Below the pieces are notes generated by a model that made no database searches, was not told where the DNA came from, and saw only the letters and a program-made list of their open reading frames with translations. This document shows positions 44,777 through 56,231 of a stretch of DNA of 64,000 nucleotides, one piece after another. Positions within the stretch are counted from its first letter, which is position 1. Every line of letters starts with the position of its first letter. Made by a program: the position numbers and the translations under genes. The DNA lies in NCBI GenBank assembly GCA_030704615.1, contig CM060734.1, positions 42,670,042 through 42,734,041 of the forward strand. Direction: 5' to 3'. The stretch is from Takakia lepidozioides (Eukaryota; Streptophyta; Takakiopsida; Takakiales; Takakiaceae).

Positions 44777-45904
44777 AGAGAATTATAGATGTATTGAGCA
44801 ATTGGCTTCAGTGGGGGTTACCTATACTGATGAAGATAAGGTTCAAATTCTTGGGAGTCTCCCTGATTCTTTTGATCCAATAGTCATGACTCTAGAGAAC
44901 ACCATAAGACTGACTTTTCAAGACGTGTCAGCCAGGTTAATGCAAGAAAATATGCGCCGAAATAAATCTAAGAATTCCACAAACAGTGAGGGAACCACAA
45001 CATTGTATGTTGGCAAAAGACTTCCATACAAGGGTCAGTCCAATAAACCTCATGGTGCAGACACCAGCACCAAATTATACTTAGCAGGCCGGATTAGGCC
45101 AGAAAAAGATGGATCCTATGTAATTACTGCAAGAAACCGTATCACACCAAAAAGGGCGTATGAAGTACTTAAGGGATCTCAAATCATGAAAGATCAAAGT
45201 TGGTCCAAACCAAGCAAGACAAGTCCCAAAAACCCATAAATTATTTATGACGTTTGTATCCAGTGCAATAATTGTAGATAATTCGTGGTTCCTAGATTCG
45301 GGAGCCACAGACTATATGACCTCTCACAGAGAGTGGGTTTTTACTTATACCTTACATCTACCTCGAGACAGAGTGTTTCTTGGAGATAATACCTCACATG
45401 ATATTCATGGTCATGGTGATGTTGCGATCAGATTGTATAATGGAGAAGTAAAGATGATGGAGAAGATACTTCATGTTCTAGGTTTACATCGCAATCTAAT
45501 TTCATTTTATAAGGTTGTAGCTGCTAGTAATACCGTAACATTTACGAATAAGTCAGTGTCTTTGGAAGGCCATGGTGGGCACTATACCATTCATCTTCAC
45601 TCTCTTAATCATGGTTTATATAAGCTAGGCACCAATGATATGTTTTCATATTTATCATTGTTGCCCTTAATTTCAAAATCACTTGCATTGAGTACCATGA
45701 TCAATTCCAAGAATGATACTTCTCCCATATGGCATCAATAATGTGGTCATGCCAATTTATAAACAAAATTAAGGCTCATGCAAACTAATCAAGTTGTCCA
45801 TGGTTTGAATGTGAATGCCTTGAGAGAGTTATCCTTTTGTCCGGGTTGTCTTTGTGGCAAACAAAAGCGACAAAAATTTCCTAAGGAGGGCAAGAAGACC
45901 AGTT
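44777..45904 (+). mobile_element. Copia fragment C2 (gag, protease, pre-integrase)
   Basis: The plus strand encodes a gag C-terminus (SLPDSFDPIVMTLEN), then a protease with WFLDSGATDYMTSH, then the pre-integrase block with its CPGCLCGKQ motif near 45840. Stops at 45237-45239 and 45739-45741 break it. There is no reverse transcriptase. The left edge is the insertion of C1, and the right edge abuts an LTR remnant. Confidence 0.8.
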
Positions 45905-46034
45905 GTGTGTGTTTCTGTTTATGAAAAGGTCTTCATACGCTGAGTAATGTAACTCTTCATATTTATGATATTAATGGTTATGACTAATGGTACTCCTAAT
46001 ATCTAGGATAGTACTAACACTTCATATCTTAATA
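45905..46034 (-). repeat. Copia LTR remnant, inverted relative to the C4 LTR
   Basis: Its reverse complement matches 56099-56231 over about 120 bp with few differences, including ACTATCCTAGATATT. It belongs to a different, opposite copy of the C4 family or to a rearranged C4 end. Confidence 0.8.
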
Positions 46035-46039
46035 GATTA

Positions 46040-47515
46040 CATACGGGGGCGCAAACAACACGTCCTTCGCCGATGGGGCAGACGATTTTTACTGGCCTGT
46101 CAGATTACATTTGTTTCCTACTTCCCGCGTGATATAATTAATAGATAAAGACTAATGTAATTATAGATTATATATTCATAGAACAAGCTCTCTTCTTAAC
46201 CAGAGAAGTCAAGCGTGTCTCTTGTACATGAAGAGTCAGTATAAGTGAAGTGTTAGGAGAACTGGTGTAAACTGTCAAGTTCCCTTACTAATACTGACTT
46301 ACTAATTAATCTATTGGATGAACCCATCCTTCTAACACCCCCACTTAGCTTGTGGGTCAGTAAAAGTGTAAGTGTATCACTGAAAGTAAATAATGAAAAA
46401 GACATGAGTAAGCTAAGATTTATCTAGAGGTGATCAGGCTCTAAACTACTATGAATTCACACATAAATGCCCAACTGTAAACTTGAAATACTTTCAACAA
46501 AATGTCATAAATCAAAGGACTATACTGGTGCCAAGCCCAACAACACATTTCTCGTGCTTGAACTTGGTCAAAGACTTCGTAAAAATATCAGCAAGGTTAT
46601 CTTCTATTTTACAGTATTGCAATTTGATAAAGCCTCGTAAAATAACATCACAGATATAATGATCCTGTACTTCAATATGTTTGGTCCGTGCATGAAAAAC
46701 TTGATCATGTGATAAAATAATGCAACTTTGATTATCACAGTTAAGTAGTGTAGAAGAAGGACCTTGAGGATGTTCAACATCTTGTAATAGTTGTTTTAAC
46801 CAAATAGCCTCTTTTGAAGCTTCAATAGTTGCCTTGTATTCTGCTTCTGTACTTGACAAAGCACCAGGTATTGGAATGACGATGAATTTGAATGCCCAAA
46901 ATATAATGAACTGGGCCATTATCAGTCATTTCATAAGTAGAGTGAAGTTTATTCTTTGTGTCCAATAATAAAGCTGAAAGTTGCAAAATAAAAGGGCATC
47001 ATCCACATATAAAGCAAGGATTATAACAAAACTTTGAAAATGCTTAACATACACATTACAGTCAGAGGAACTGCGATGAAAACCGACACCATGAAGATCT
47101 GTGTCTATTCGTTCAGACCACACTCGAGGAGCCTGTTTAAGTCCATACAAACTCCGAAGCAAGCGAGAGACTTTTGTTTCATGGCCAGATTGAACAAAAC
47201 CCTGGGGCTTAGTCATATAAATTTCCTCTTTTAATGTGTCATGTAGAAAAGTTGTCTTGACATCCATTTGATTGACAACCCAATTATGGATGGCAGCCAA
47301 TGCTAACAAAGTACGAATGGAAGTTATCTTAACAACAGGAGAGAAAGTGTCTTCATAATCAACCCCAGCTACTTGCGAATAGCCTTTGGCAACAAGATGC
47401 GCTTTATAACGTTCAACAATGTCATCAGCTTTAAGCTTAATTTTGAAGAGCCATTTACATTGCACTGCAAGTTTACATCCAACTGGCAATGCAACTAAGT
47501 CCCAAGTATGATTCT
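46040..47515 (-). mobile_element. Copia fragment C3 (reverse transcriptase, RNase H, LTR)
   Basis: The minus strand holds RT (CKWLFKIKLKADD, VDYEDTFSPVVK, MDVKTTFLHDTL, LYVDDALLF) at about 46926-47515 and RNase H (LSSTEAEYKATIEASKEA, CDNQSCI, ADIFTKSL) at about 46512-46919. The RT palm keeps YVDD, but RT and RNase H are joined by a deletion. A polypurine tract (GTGGGGG on the minus strand, about 46338-46345) precedes an LTR whose inner edge is 46337 (TGTTAGAAGG). Its outer edge is unclear. Integrase and gag are absent. Confidence 0.85.
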
Positions 47516-47697
47516 TGATGAGACCTTATGGATGAACTAACCACCGTTGATACTGCTGTCAGTCATAATGATGCGGCAGCCAATTTATTTGGGATCCATG
47601 AAATATATGCAGCTATTGTCATGGCCCAAACGGGTAATATTGGTACACTGAATCATACAATTAAATTGCTCCAAGAGGAGGAACTTAGGAGACATGG

Positions 47698-48117
47698 TGT
47701 AACACCCAAGATCTACACAAACTAGAATAGAAGTACTTCTTAACTTTTTCCCAAAACAACTCGATGCCTTCTAGGCTTTCATTGCAGGTTTATATACCAT
47801 TCACAATATGATTATTTTAAAGGTTTGACTTGAGAGCCTCAAGTCAAAGCTTCCTAAAGTCAACCTTCCTAGGTTTGATATATTCTCCACAATACGACTT
47901 TATCAAAGATACTTGCTAAAGTCAACCTTCATAGGTTTGACATATTCTCTACAATATGACTTTATCAGGAAGTTTGACTTAAGGAAGTTTGACTTAAGGC
48001 TCTCAAGTCAAACCTCTAAGATATTCATATTATGGAGAGTAAGTACCTAGTTATTCTGGAAATTTCTAGGGAACTTTCCTCCTCTATCTAGAACCTTCTA
48101 GATTCTACCTTGTTACA
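47698..48117 (-). repeat. 3' LTR of the chromovirus
   Basis: It is 420 bp and contains TTTGACTTGAGAGCCTC and AAGTCAAA hairpin motifs. It matches 52952-53369. The polypurine tract (GAAAGAGGGGAT on the minus strand) lies just outside at about 48121-48132. Confidence 0.92.
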
Positions 48118-48132
48118 ATCATCCCCTCTTTC

Positions 48133-48774
48133 AAGAAGCAACATCCTCGTTGTTCGAATTTTCAAAAGCTTGAATTGCCAATTGAGCATTTGCGAGATTT
48201 TGCACCGGTTCCCAGGTAGCTTCATATAATGGAAATCCTTTTCATAAAACCAAATACTCCAACACCTCATGTCGCCCTCGTTTGTATGTGCGTTTTTTCA
48301 GAACACGGTCGACCTCCCACTCTTCATTTCCGTCTATCAACTCTGGTAAAGGTTGTGGTTCTTGATTATCTTTGAATATTGATGGTCGAGGTTCGTAACG
48401 ACGTAGTAGAGAAACGTGAAACACCGGGTGGATCTTCATATGTGGTGGTAACTCCAGCTTGTATGTTACTGCTCCAATGCGTTTAATGATCGAAAAAAGA
48501 CCAATGAACCATACCCCTAGTTTTCGCGATCCAATGATGTGTAAATTGGTTGTAGACAACTACACTTGATTCCCAACTACAAATCCCGTCAACGTGCATT
48601 TGCATACTGCTTTTGGCGATTTTGGGCAACCATCAGCTTTTCTTTAGCTTGACGTACTCCCCGTCGAATTTGTTGCACAAACGCGTTAGTCGCGGCTATC
48701 TTGGATAACTCCTCTTTTGGTAAATTGAACTTCGTAAGAGTTGTTGGCACATTTGGGTGTTCACCATACATCAA
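48133..48774 (-). pseudogene. Integrase C-terminus and chromodomain of the chromovirus
   Basis: The minus strand encodes the MMYGEHPNVPTTL region after the integrase core, then AVTYKLELPPHMKIHPVFHVSLLRRY, where the PHMKIHPVFHVSLL motif marks the chromovirus integrase end. A chromodomain follows: EEWEVDRVLKKR, then EYLV, a TGA (48242-48244) at the position of the conserved Trp, and KGFPLYEATWEPVQNL in the same frame. A chromodomain directs integration to marked chromatin. Confidence 0.85.
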
Positions 48775-48786
48775 AAAGAAAGGAGT

Positions 48787-49915
48787 TTATTTCGTTGACG
48801 CGTTGATCGAGTTATTGTATGAAAATTCTACCAATGGTAATAACCAATCCCACTCTTCTTGTTCTTCTAAAGTAAAGGCCTGCAACATGTCTTCAATTGT
48901 ACGATTTGCTCGCTCTGTTTGTCCATATGACTCCGGATGATAAGCTGTTGACATAACTAATGTGGTTTTAAAAAGATCAAATAAGCATTTCCAAAACAAG
49001 CTAGTAAATTGGGTATCCCTATCAGTAATGAGAACTTTAGATAGCCCATGATGAGAATAGACCGCTTCCAGATATAGTCGAGCTAGTTCAGGTGCAGTGA
49101 CAAATTTTCTAGTGGGACGGATGTGTATCATCTTACTCAATTTGTCTACAAAGACCATTATAGTGTCGTATCCCGATGAGGTTTGAGGTAACTCACAAAC
49201 TAAATCCATGCTCATATGTTCCCAACGTCTGTTTGGTACTGGTAGTGGTTGTAAAAGACCTGCTGGCTTGCAGTTTGTTGACTTGTTTTGTTGACATCTC
49301 ATGCAACTTCGAACGTACGTCTCCACCTCGTCTCGCATCCGTGGCCAATAGAATGTTTGTTTAAGTTGTTCGAATGTTTTTTCAACTCCAACATGTCCTG
49401 CTATTGCCGTATCATGAGCTTCAAACAAGACTTCTGTCTTCAATGCAGGTTCATCAGGGATCCAAAGTTTACCTTCCTTGAATACCAACCCTCGAACTTC
49501 TGTCACTTTGCCCTTCTTTTTAGCGTCCACGATCTCCCCATCATCTTTAGAAGCTGTCGCTATCTTATTCCACCAATCGGGTTGAATGTTGATTTCTGTC
49601 AATGTGTTCATGCGCGACATCTTTGTCATTGCATCTGCCAATTGCCGTTTTCCCTCCACATAGACGATCTTCATATTAAATTGTTGTTGCCACTCCGCCC
49701 AACGAATCTGTCTCTTCGATAGATCTTTTTGTGTCTCTAAGTACACCAACGGTTTATGGTCTATTTCAACTATGAACTATTTGTCTTCAAGATAGTGTTT
49801 CCAATGTTTTGTACCCAAAATAATAGCCAATTCTTCTCGTTTGGTTGTATGGTAATTTTGTTCCGCAGGTAACAATTTGCGAGAAAAATATGCCACTGGG
49901 TGCCATCCGTCTTCT
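48787..49915 (-). pseudogene. RNase H end and integrase core of the chromovirus
   Basis: The frame holds the RNase H tail, an HHCC zinc finger (HDTAIAGHVGVEKTF, CMRCQQNK) and the DDE core with Asp in HMSMDLV, Asp in LITDRDTQF and Glu in GQTERANRTIE. The RNase H start is broken by stops near 49760-49920. Confidence 0.9.
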
Positions 49916-51108
49916 CATTCTTGTTGTAATACCCCACCCATTGCTGAGCTTGACGCATCTACCGAGAGCTTGATTAGTCTTGTCGGATCATACCATTTCA
50001 AGATCGGGGCATGAAGCAACGCATCCTTCAAGGCCTGAAATGCTAACTCCTCTTCTGTACCCCACTTCCATTTAATTCTTTTGCCCAAAAGATTTGTCAA
50101 TGGTTGGGCAATCTTTGAGAATACCCGTACAAATCGTCTGTAAAATCCGGTAAGGCCAAGAAAACTCCTTAATTGGGTAATGTCTTTAGGGGCTATCCAC
50201 TGCTGAATAACTTCTATTTTCTCACTCATTACCTCAATTCCCTTCCTACTCACGCGATGCCCAAGATAATCTACTTCTTGTTTTCCAAACTCACATTTAG
50301 ATGCTTTGGCATATAGCTGATTCTCACGGAGAACTTGTAATACTTGTTTGAGGTGGTTTCTATGCTCGACAAGGCTGTTACTATAGATCATAATATCATC
50401 TAAAAAGACTATCACAAATCTATCTAAGAATGAGCGAAATATATCATTCATGAGGCCCATGAATGTGGCTGGGGCATTGGTGAGACCAAATGGCATAACC
50501 ATGTATTCAAAATGTCCATACATAGTGCGGAAAGCGGTCTTATATACATCTTCATCAGCGACTCAAATTTGGTTGTATCCACTCCTCAGATCAAGCTTCG
50601 TAAAGTATTTTGCTCTTCGCAGTTGGTCAAATAGATTGTCCATGCGTGGTAACGGGTACTTGTTCTTCATTGTCTACTGGTTGAGTGCTCGATAATCAAT
50701 GCACATGCGCATTGCTCCATCTTTTTTCTTCACAAACAACACCGACGCTCCATACGAGGATACACTTGGTCTTATAAAGCCTTTTGATAGTAGGTCCTCG
50801 ATTTGAGCCTTACATTCTTCTAACTCGTTTGGTGCTAATCGATAAGGGACTTTACAAGAATGAGTACTACTTGGAACAACCTCAATCTTATGATCTACTA
50901 TTCTCTTTGGCGGGAGCTGTGCTGGTAGGTCATCTGAAAAGACATCTTTGAACTCTTTCAATATATTCTGTAATTCTATAGGGACCTCACTCATGTCTTT
51001 TTTCGGATTTTTCACGTCTCTTATTAAACCTACAAATAATAAGTTTTTTTTACATATAGCTGTAGTACCTATAACAAATGATGGTAGATTTCGATATGGT
51101 GTCCTCAC
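49915..51108 (-). pseudogene. Reverse transcriptase of the chromovirus
   Basis: RT motifs run SYGASVLFVKKKDGAMRMC, a stop near 50674, then a [15 protein letters not shown] block with another stop near 50562, [12 protein letters not shown] and the catalytic [10 protein letters not shown], followed by the connection [13 protein letters not shown]. The frame is the same across the stops, so they are point mutations. Confidence 0.9.
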
Positions 51109-51156
51109 TGGATCTCCCCATATTTTCCAATTCTGGATTTTGACTATCTTTCTACG

Positions 51157-51492
51157 TCAATCAACATCAGGGTTGTGAGATTCCATCCAAGGCATGTCTA
51201 ATATTACGTCATATCGAGCCAGTCTGACCACTCGCCATTCTAAGGTTTCTCTATATTTACCAATCGACAACTCTATATTTTTATGTAGTGTCTCAATGGC
51301 ATCTGTATGTCCATTTGACATTTCTACTTCCTCTCTTTCATCATTTTCTAAGGGGAGTCCTAGTTTCAAGACAGCCTTTCTAGATAAGAAGTTTTCTGTT
51401 GCCCCAGGGCCTATTAACACTCTCACATGAATACATTCCAAGGTTCCATCTGCCACAATTAACTGCGTCTCTATCTTGCCCGCATGATTCAT
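51157..51492 (-). pseudogene. Protease region of the chromovirus
   Basis: The frame reads VRVLIGPGATENFLSRKA in place of the usual DSGATHNF, so the catalytic Asp-Ser-Gly is not intact (GPGAT). ILDMPWMESHNPDVD corresponds to the ILGMPWL motif. It is probably inactive. Confidence 0.75.
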
Positions 51493-51563
51493 TTGTCTCT
51501 TCTCCTTGTATGGCCTCTCGCCTCTCTTCTTCTTTGTAGAACCAGTAAGACAGCGAGGTCTAC

Positions 51564-52316
51564 TTACTGGTTGTCCTCGTTTTCCTGCTCATTGTGATAT
51601 TCGTTATCTTCTCTTCTCCTTAAACTGTTAAGAGGTTTTCGATAAGTTTGTCGATTGTACCTTCCACTTCGGCAGTTGGCTGCAAGATGTCCGTATTTTC
51701 CACAGTTGTAACATTGTCGAGTTTCCCTTTGTCCTTCTGTTCGTGAGAATGTTGAGGAGGTAACATCATTGTCATTCAATTTCATTCGCCGCTGTGTATT
51801 ATCTTCCCCATATCTGATTCTCGGCCTATTTCTTTGAGAGTATTGGAAGTTATCCCGTCTTCGAAGATTTCCAAGCTTCATAGGCGTTGGTCCGTATTGG
51901 TTCAATGGAACGTGTATACCTTCGTCATATTTTGGTAGCGTCTCTTCAATCTTTTGGGCCAATGAAATTGCTTCGTGGACATCAATCGGGTTGTGTAAAA
52001 TTACCTCTCATTGAATTTTCTTCTTCAATCCTCTTTTGAAGTTGTCTAAAGCTTCTGCAGGACTCATGTCTTCGATTTGGACCTGAAGATATGTCTTGAT
52101 CATCTTTTGCAGCAACGTATCCGACCCATCAGCAACCAGTCCCCGGGCGGTTGATTGTCTCACTTGTTTAAGCTCCTCCATCAACACGTTGTTTTGTTGT
52201 TGGGTCGTGACAAGAACATTCTACAATTTGTGTAAGCGCTCCATTATCCACACCGTCTGATCATTGGCTTGATGAGTAGTGTGTGCGTTGTCCACCACTT
52301 CTTCATTGTCCGCCAT
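51564..52316 (-). pseudogene. Gag of the chromovirus
   Basis: It opens at an ATG at 52316 and ends near 51564. Stops near 52220 and 52010 break the capsid part. A zinc knuckle CYNCGKYGHLAANC (about 51690) is intact. Confidence 0.8.
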
Positions 52317-52937
52317 CTTGCTCCACTACTCCTTCCTTCGTGGTGTTTGTCTTCTAAAATTAATGTATACTATCTCTATTCTCTTATCTTATTACAGTAT
52401 GTAAATAGTGCAATCCCAAACCATCCCGTACGTGACTATTGGTAATACAAAAGGGACGTTTGAACTCATGACAAGGTTCATGAATTCTACCCCAAATTCT
52501 GCAATTAAAAATCTCACAAGATGATGCTTGTCGATGGCGCGCACATTCACTAAATACATTTGGCAGTGGAAAATTAGGCAGAAAATGTCTACTTCGATCC
52601 ATGAGCTATGTATACCTTCCAATTTCTAATTATAGGAAAGACGACAGGTCGTGGGTTTTGTAACACTTCTTGATATTGTTCCTCTCCAAATCTCTGTACT
52701 ATCATATCTTTAATTTCTGCTTTACGACGACATATAATTTTAAACTCACACTCCGAAGGAAAATCACGGAAAGGGGATTGATTTAAGTCCATAAAATTTT
52801 TATACTATCGTTATGGCGCACTATCACTACTATCTATTCAACACTTAAAAATATTAACAACAAGAATCTCTTAAAAAAAAACATCTTAATCGAATCCTCC
52901 TAAAGAAGGTATTCACTCCCAACTTTAAGAAAGACTA
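52317..52937 (-). other. Leader of the chromovirus
   Basis: This lies between the primer site and gag. An open frame of 67 codons (52589-52792) has no recognised function. Confidence 0.5.
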
Positions 52938-52950
52938 GGCTTTGATACCA
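52938..52950 (-). other. Primer-binding site of the chromovirus
   Basis: The minus strand reads TGGTATCAAAGCC one base inside the LTR, close to the complement of initiator methionine tRNA. Confidence 0.85.
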
Positions 52951-52951
52951 T

Positions 52952-53369
52952 TGTAACACCCAAGATCTACACAAACTAGAATAGAAGTACTTCTCAATTT
53001 TTTCCCAAAACAACTCGATGCCTTCTAGGCTTTCATTGCAGGTTTATATACCCTTCACAATATGATTATTTTAAAGGTTTGACTTGAGAGTCTCAAGTCA
53101 AAGCCTCCTAAAGTCAACCTTACTAGGTTTGATATATTCTCCACAATACGACTTTATCAAAGATACTTGCTAAAGTCAACCTTCATAGGTTTGACATATT
53201 CTCTACAATATTTACCAAAGATTTGACCTGAACTCCATAATATGAATATCTTAGAGGTTTGACTTGAGAGCCTCAAGTCAAACTTCTTAGGTTCATTCCT
53301 AGTTATTCTGGAAACTTCTAGGGAACTTTCATCCTTTATCTAGAACCTTCTAGATTCTACCTTGTTACA
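52952..53369 (-). repeat. 5' LTR of the chromovirus
   Basis: It is 418 bp, TGTAACACCC...TGTTACA, the partner of 47698-48117. Confidence 0.92.
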
Positions 53370-56098
53370 CATGGTGAAGATCATGATTCATCCACTTCAG
53401 TTTTGTATGGAGAAAGAAAATTTAATGGACCACCATTTAAATTCAATAAGAAGCTCATACTGGCCCTAATTTTAATACTGGTCATAATTTTTCCAATGGT
53501 CCAAGAAAATCAGTAATTAGATGCTTTTATTGCAACTTGGTAGGTTACCACATACAAAACTGTTAATTAAAAAAAATTGTAGGAAGAAAATGTCGGCTGA
53601 AAGGAGAAATGGTCATATTCATACCAATAGTTCCGTTTCCCAAGAAACCAAATTATTTGTAACTTCATTATCTGCTGAAATTGCGGAAGATTCATGGTAT
53701 ATAGATGCAAGTGCTTCACAACACATGAGAGCCAACCAAGCATGTTTTATCATATTTCAAAGACTAGATCCTATACAACAAGTGTATTTAGGCGACAATT
53801 CTAGCCATCCCATTCATGGTTAGGGTACCATTAAGCTTATGCTATCCACATGAGATGAAAAGTCAATTGATAATGTGCTATTTGTACCTGGGTTCAGGAA
53901 AAATTTAATTTCTGCTAGTCAGGCCTTAGATGCCAAATACAACTTTAGTTTTTTCCCAATTCATTGTATGGTCCAGCATAATAAAATAGCTGTTATTTGT
54001 CTCAGAGATGGTAAACTCTATAGAATTGGTAAATCAATATGTCAAAATACCCTAGATAACTTTGAAGCAAATGCTATACAACATACCATAGTCAACGAAT
54101 CTGAGTTATGGCACATACGCTTGGGGCATGTAGGCATAAGGAAATTAAAATTGCTTCACACACGTCCATATGTGCACAAAATAAATTTAACACACAATCC
54201 TCATATTAATCTATGTTCTAGTTGCTTTTATGGAAAACAAATTAGAAATAAATTTCCTTCACAAGGAGGACATAGAGGTGAACAAGTCTTAGAATTAATT
54301 CATAGCGATATCTGTGGTCCTATGTCAGTCCCCTCACATTGTGGGTACATTTATATTTTAATATTTATAGATGATGCGTTGAGATGGACAAATTTTTTTT
54401 TTTCTCTAAAGAGTGAAACTTTTGGATGTTTTCAAATATTTAGAACCTTTGCTGAAGTATATATGTCCAAGAAGCTAAAGACTCTCCGTACAGATGGCGG
54501 GGGGAGTATATTTCTAGTTAATGTAAACATTACTGTAGAGATAATGGTATTTCACGTGACCGACACTCCTCAAACGTTTGCGGAAGCTATGACAAGTCAA
54601 GATGCTGACTAATGGATGGATGCAATTCAAGATGAGTACAATTCTTTAATGACCAATAAAACTTGGACTCTTACAAAATTACCTGAAGGAAGACATGCAA
54701 TCGGATGCAAATGGTTATTTCGAATTAAAACTAAATCTTATGGATCTATAGACCACTATACAGCGCGTCTGATGGCAAAAGGTTATACCCAAATTTTTGG
54801 AGTGGATTTTGAAGATACCTTCTCTCCCGTAGTAAAAATGACTTCACTTCGGATGCTACTAGCATTCGTGCTCATTATTATTTGGAAATAATACAAATGG
54901 ACGTAAAAACCGCGTTTCTACATGGTGATCTTCATGAAGAGTTATATATGCAGCAATCAAAAGGGTTCATCAATAAGGGAAAAGAATATTTAGTATATGC
55001 ATAAGTCTATTTATGGTTTAAAACATGCGTCTAGATCATGGAATATGATATTTACTAGAAACTGATTTCCCAAAAATGTATAACAGATGGTAACGTCTAT
55101 ATTAAGAGAGATGGGGACAGTTATCTAATTATAGCTCTATATGTGATGATTTATTTATATTTACCAATGAGCCTAAGGGATTATTAATTGAAGTAAAATA
55201 ATGGTTATGCAAAATTCCAACTGACATATAAGACTGAACTAAGTTATGGACTTGGAAAAGAGGTGAATAGAGAAAGAGAACGGAACACAACTCACTTGAG
55301 TCAATCTAAGTATATTAGTGATATTCTGAAGAGATTTAATATGGAACATAGTAAACCTGTAAGTACTCTAGAAGCTGGGTTGAAGTTATCTAAAGAACAA
55401 AGTCCAAAGTCAAAAGTAGAAATCGTATAAAGAAGCAGTAGGAAGCCTAGTTTTTGCTATGACATGTACACGGCCGGATATTGCCTATGCCGTTACAAAT
55501 GTTTCTCAACACTTAAATAATCCAGGACCACTGCATTGGTCAGCAGTTAAAAAAAAAATCGTTATTTAAAAGGTACTATTAAAACTGATATCAAATATAT
55601 TAAAGATGAAAATCAACAAGATTTAATGATCTTGGGGTATACCGATGCCGATTGGGCAGGAGACCCTGATGAAAGAAGATCTACTACTGGATACGTCTTT
55701 GTAGTTGCAGGGGGGCCGTAAGTTGGGCCAGTAAAAGGCAGACCTCTACGGTTTATATCTACAACCGAGGCTCAGTATATTGCCTCTCCTTTAGCGGCAA
55801 AAGAAGCCATTTGGCTTAGGAGATTAATGGCAGGTTTAGGCCGTGCACCTCAAACAGCTACTATTATTAAGTGTGATAATCAAAGCGCAATTGCGTTGAC
55901 AACGAATCCAAAATATCATTCAAAATCAAAACATGTTGAAATACAATTCCATTATATAAGAGAAAAAATACTTAGTGGAGAATTAAAATTAGAATATTGC
56001 ACTAGTGAGGAAATGGCTTCAGATTTTCTTACGAAAAGCGTATCTAGATAAAAACATTTATATTGTATGCAGATGTTAAGTGTAACACTTCATGGGAG

Positions 56099-56231
56099 TG
56101 TTAAGATTATGAAGTGTTAGTACTATCCTAGATATTATGAGTACCATTAGTCATGACCATTAATATCATAAATAGGAAGAGTTACATTACTCAGTATATG
56201 TAGACCTTTTTATAAACATAAACACACGCAG
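56099..56231 (+). repeat. 3' LTR of copia C4
   Basis: It starts TGTTAAGATTATG right after a CATGGGAG polypurine tract. The right end is set by similarity to the inverted remnant at 45905-46034. Confidence 0.75.

Larger units (their letters stand above)
47698..53369 (-). mobile_element. Chromodomain Ty3 retrotransposon (chromovirus)
   Basis: It is 5,672 bp. LTRs lie at 47698-48117 and 52952-53369 (TGTAACACCC...TGTTACA). The flanking CATGG duplication is at 47693-47697 and 53370-53374 inside the copia C4 gag. The coding order on the minus strand is gag, protease, reverse transcriptase, RNase H, integrase, chromodomain. Multiple single stops show that this copy is inactive, yet LTR similarity is high. 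Confidence 0.95.
47516..56231 (+). mobile_element. Copia element C4, split by a chromovirus
   Basis: A gag piece (47528-47692) is interrupted by the Ty3 chromovirus and resumes at 53375. The zinc knuckle CFYCNLVGYHIQNC (53523-53564), a protease with DASA in place of DSGA (53680-53740), the pre-integrase block (53875-54300) and the start of integrase follow. The integrase core is deleted between about 54510 and 54560. RT (54616-55130), a decayed palm region and RNase H (TEAQYIA, CDNQSAI, to 56051) come next, then a polypurine tract and a 3' LTR (56099-56231). Many stops show it is dead. The 5' LTR is not found. Confidence 0.85.
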
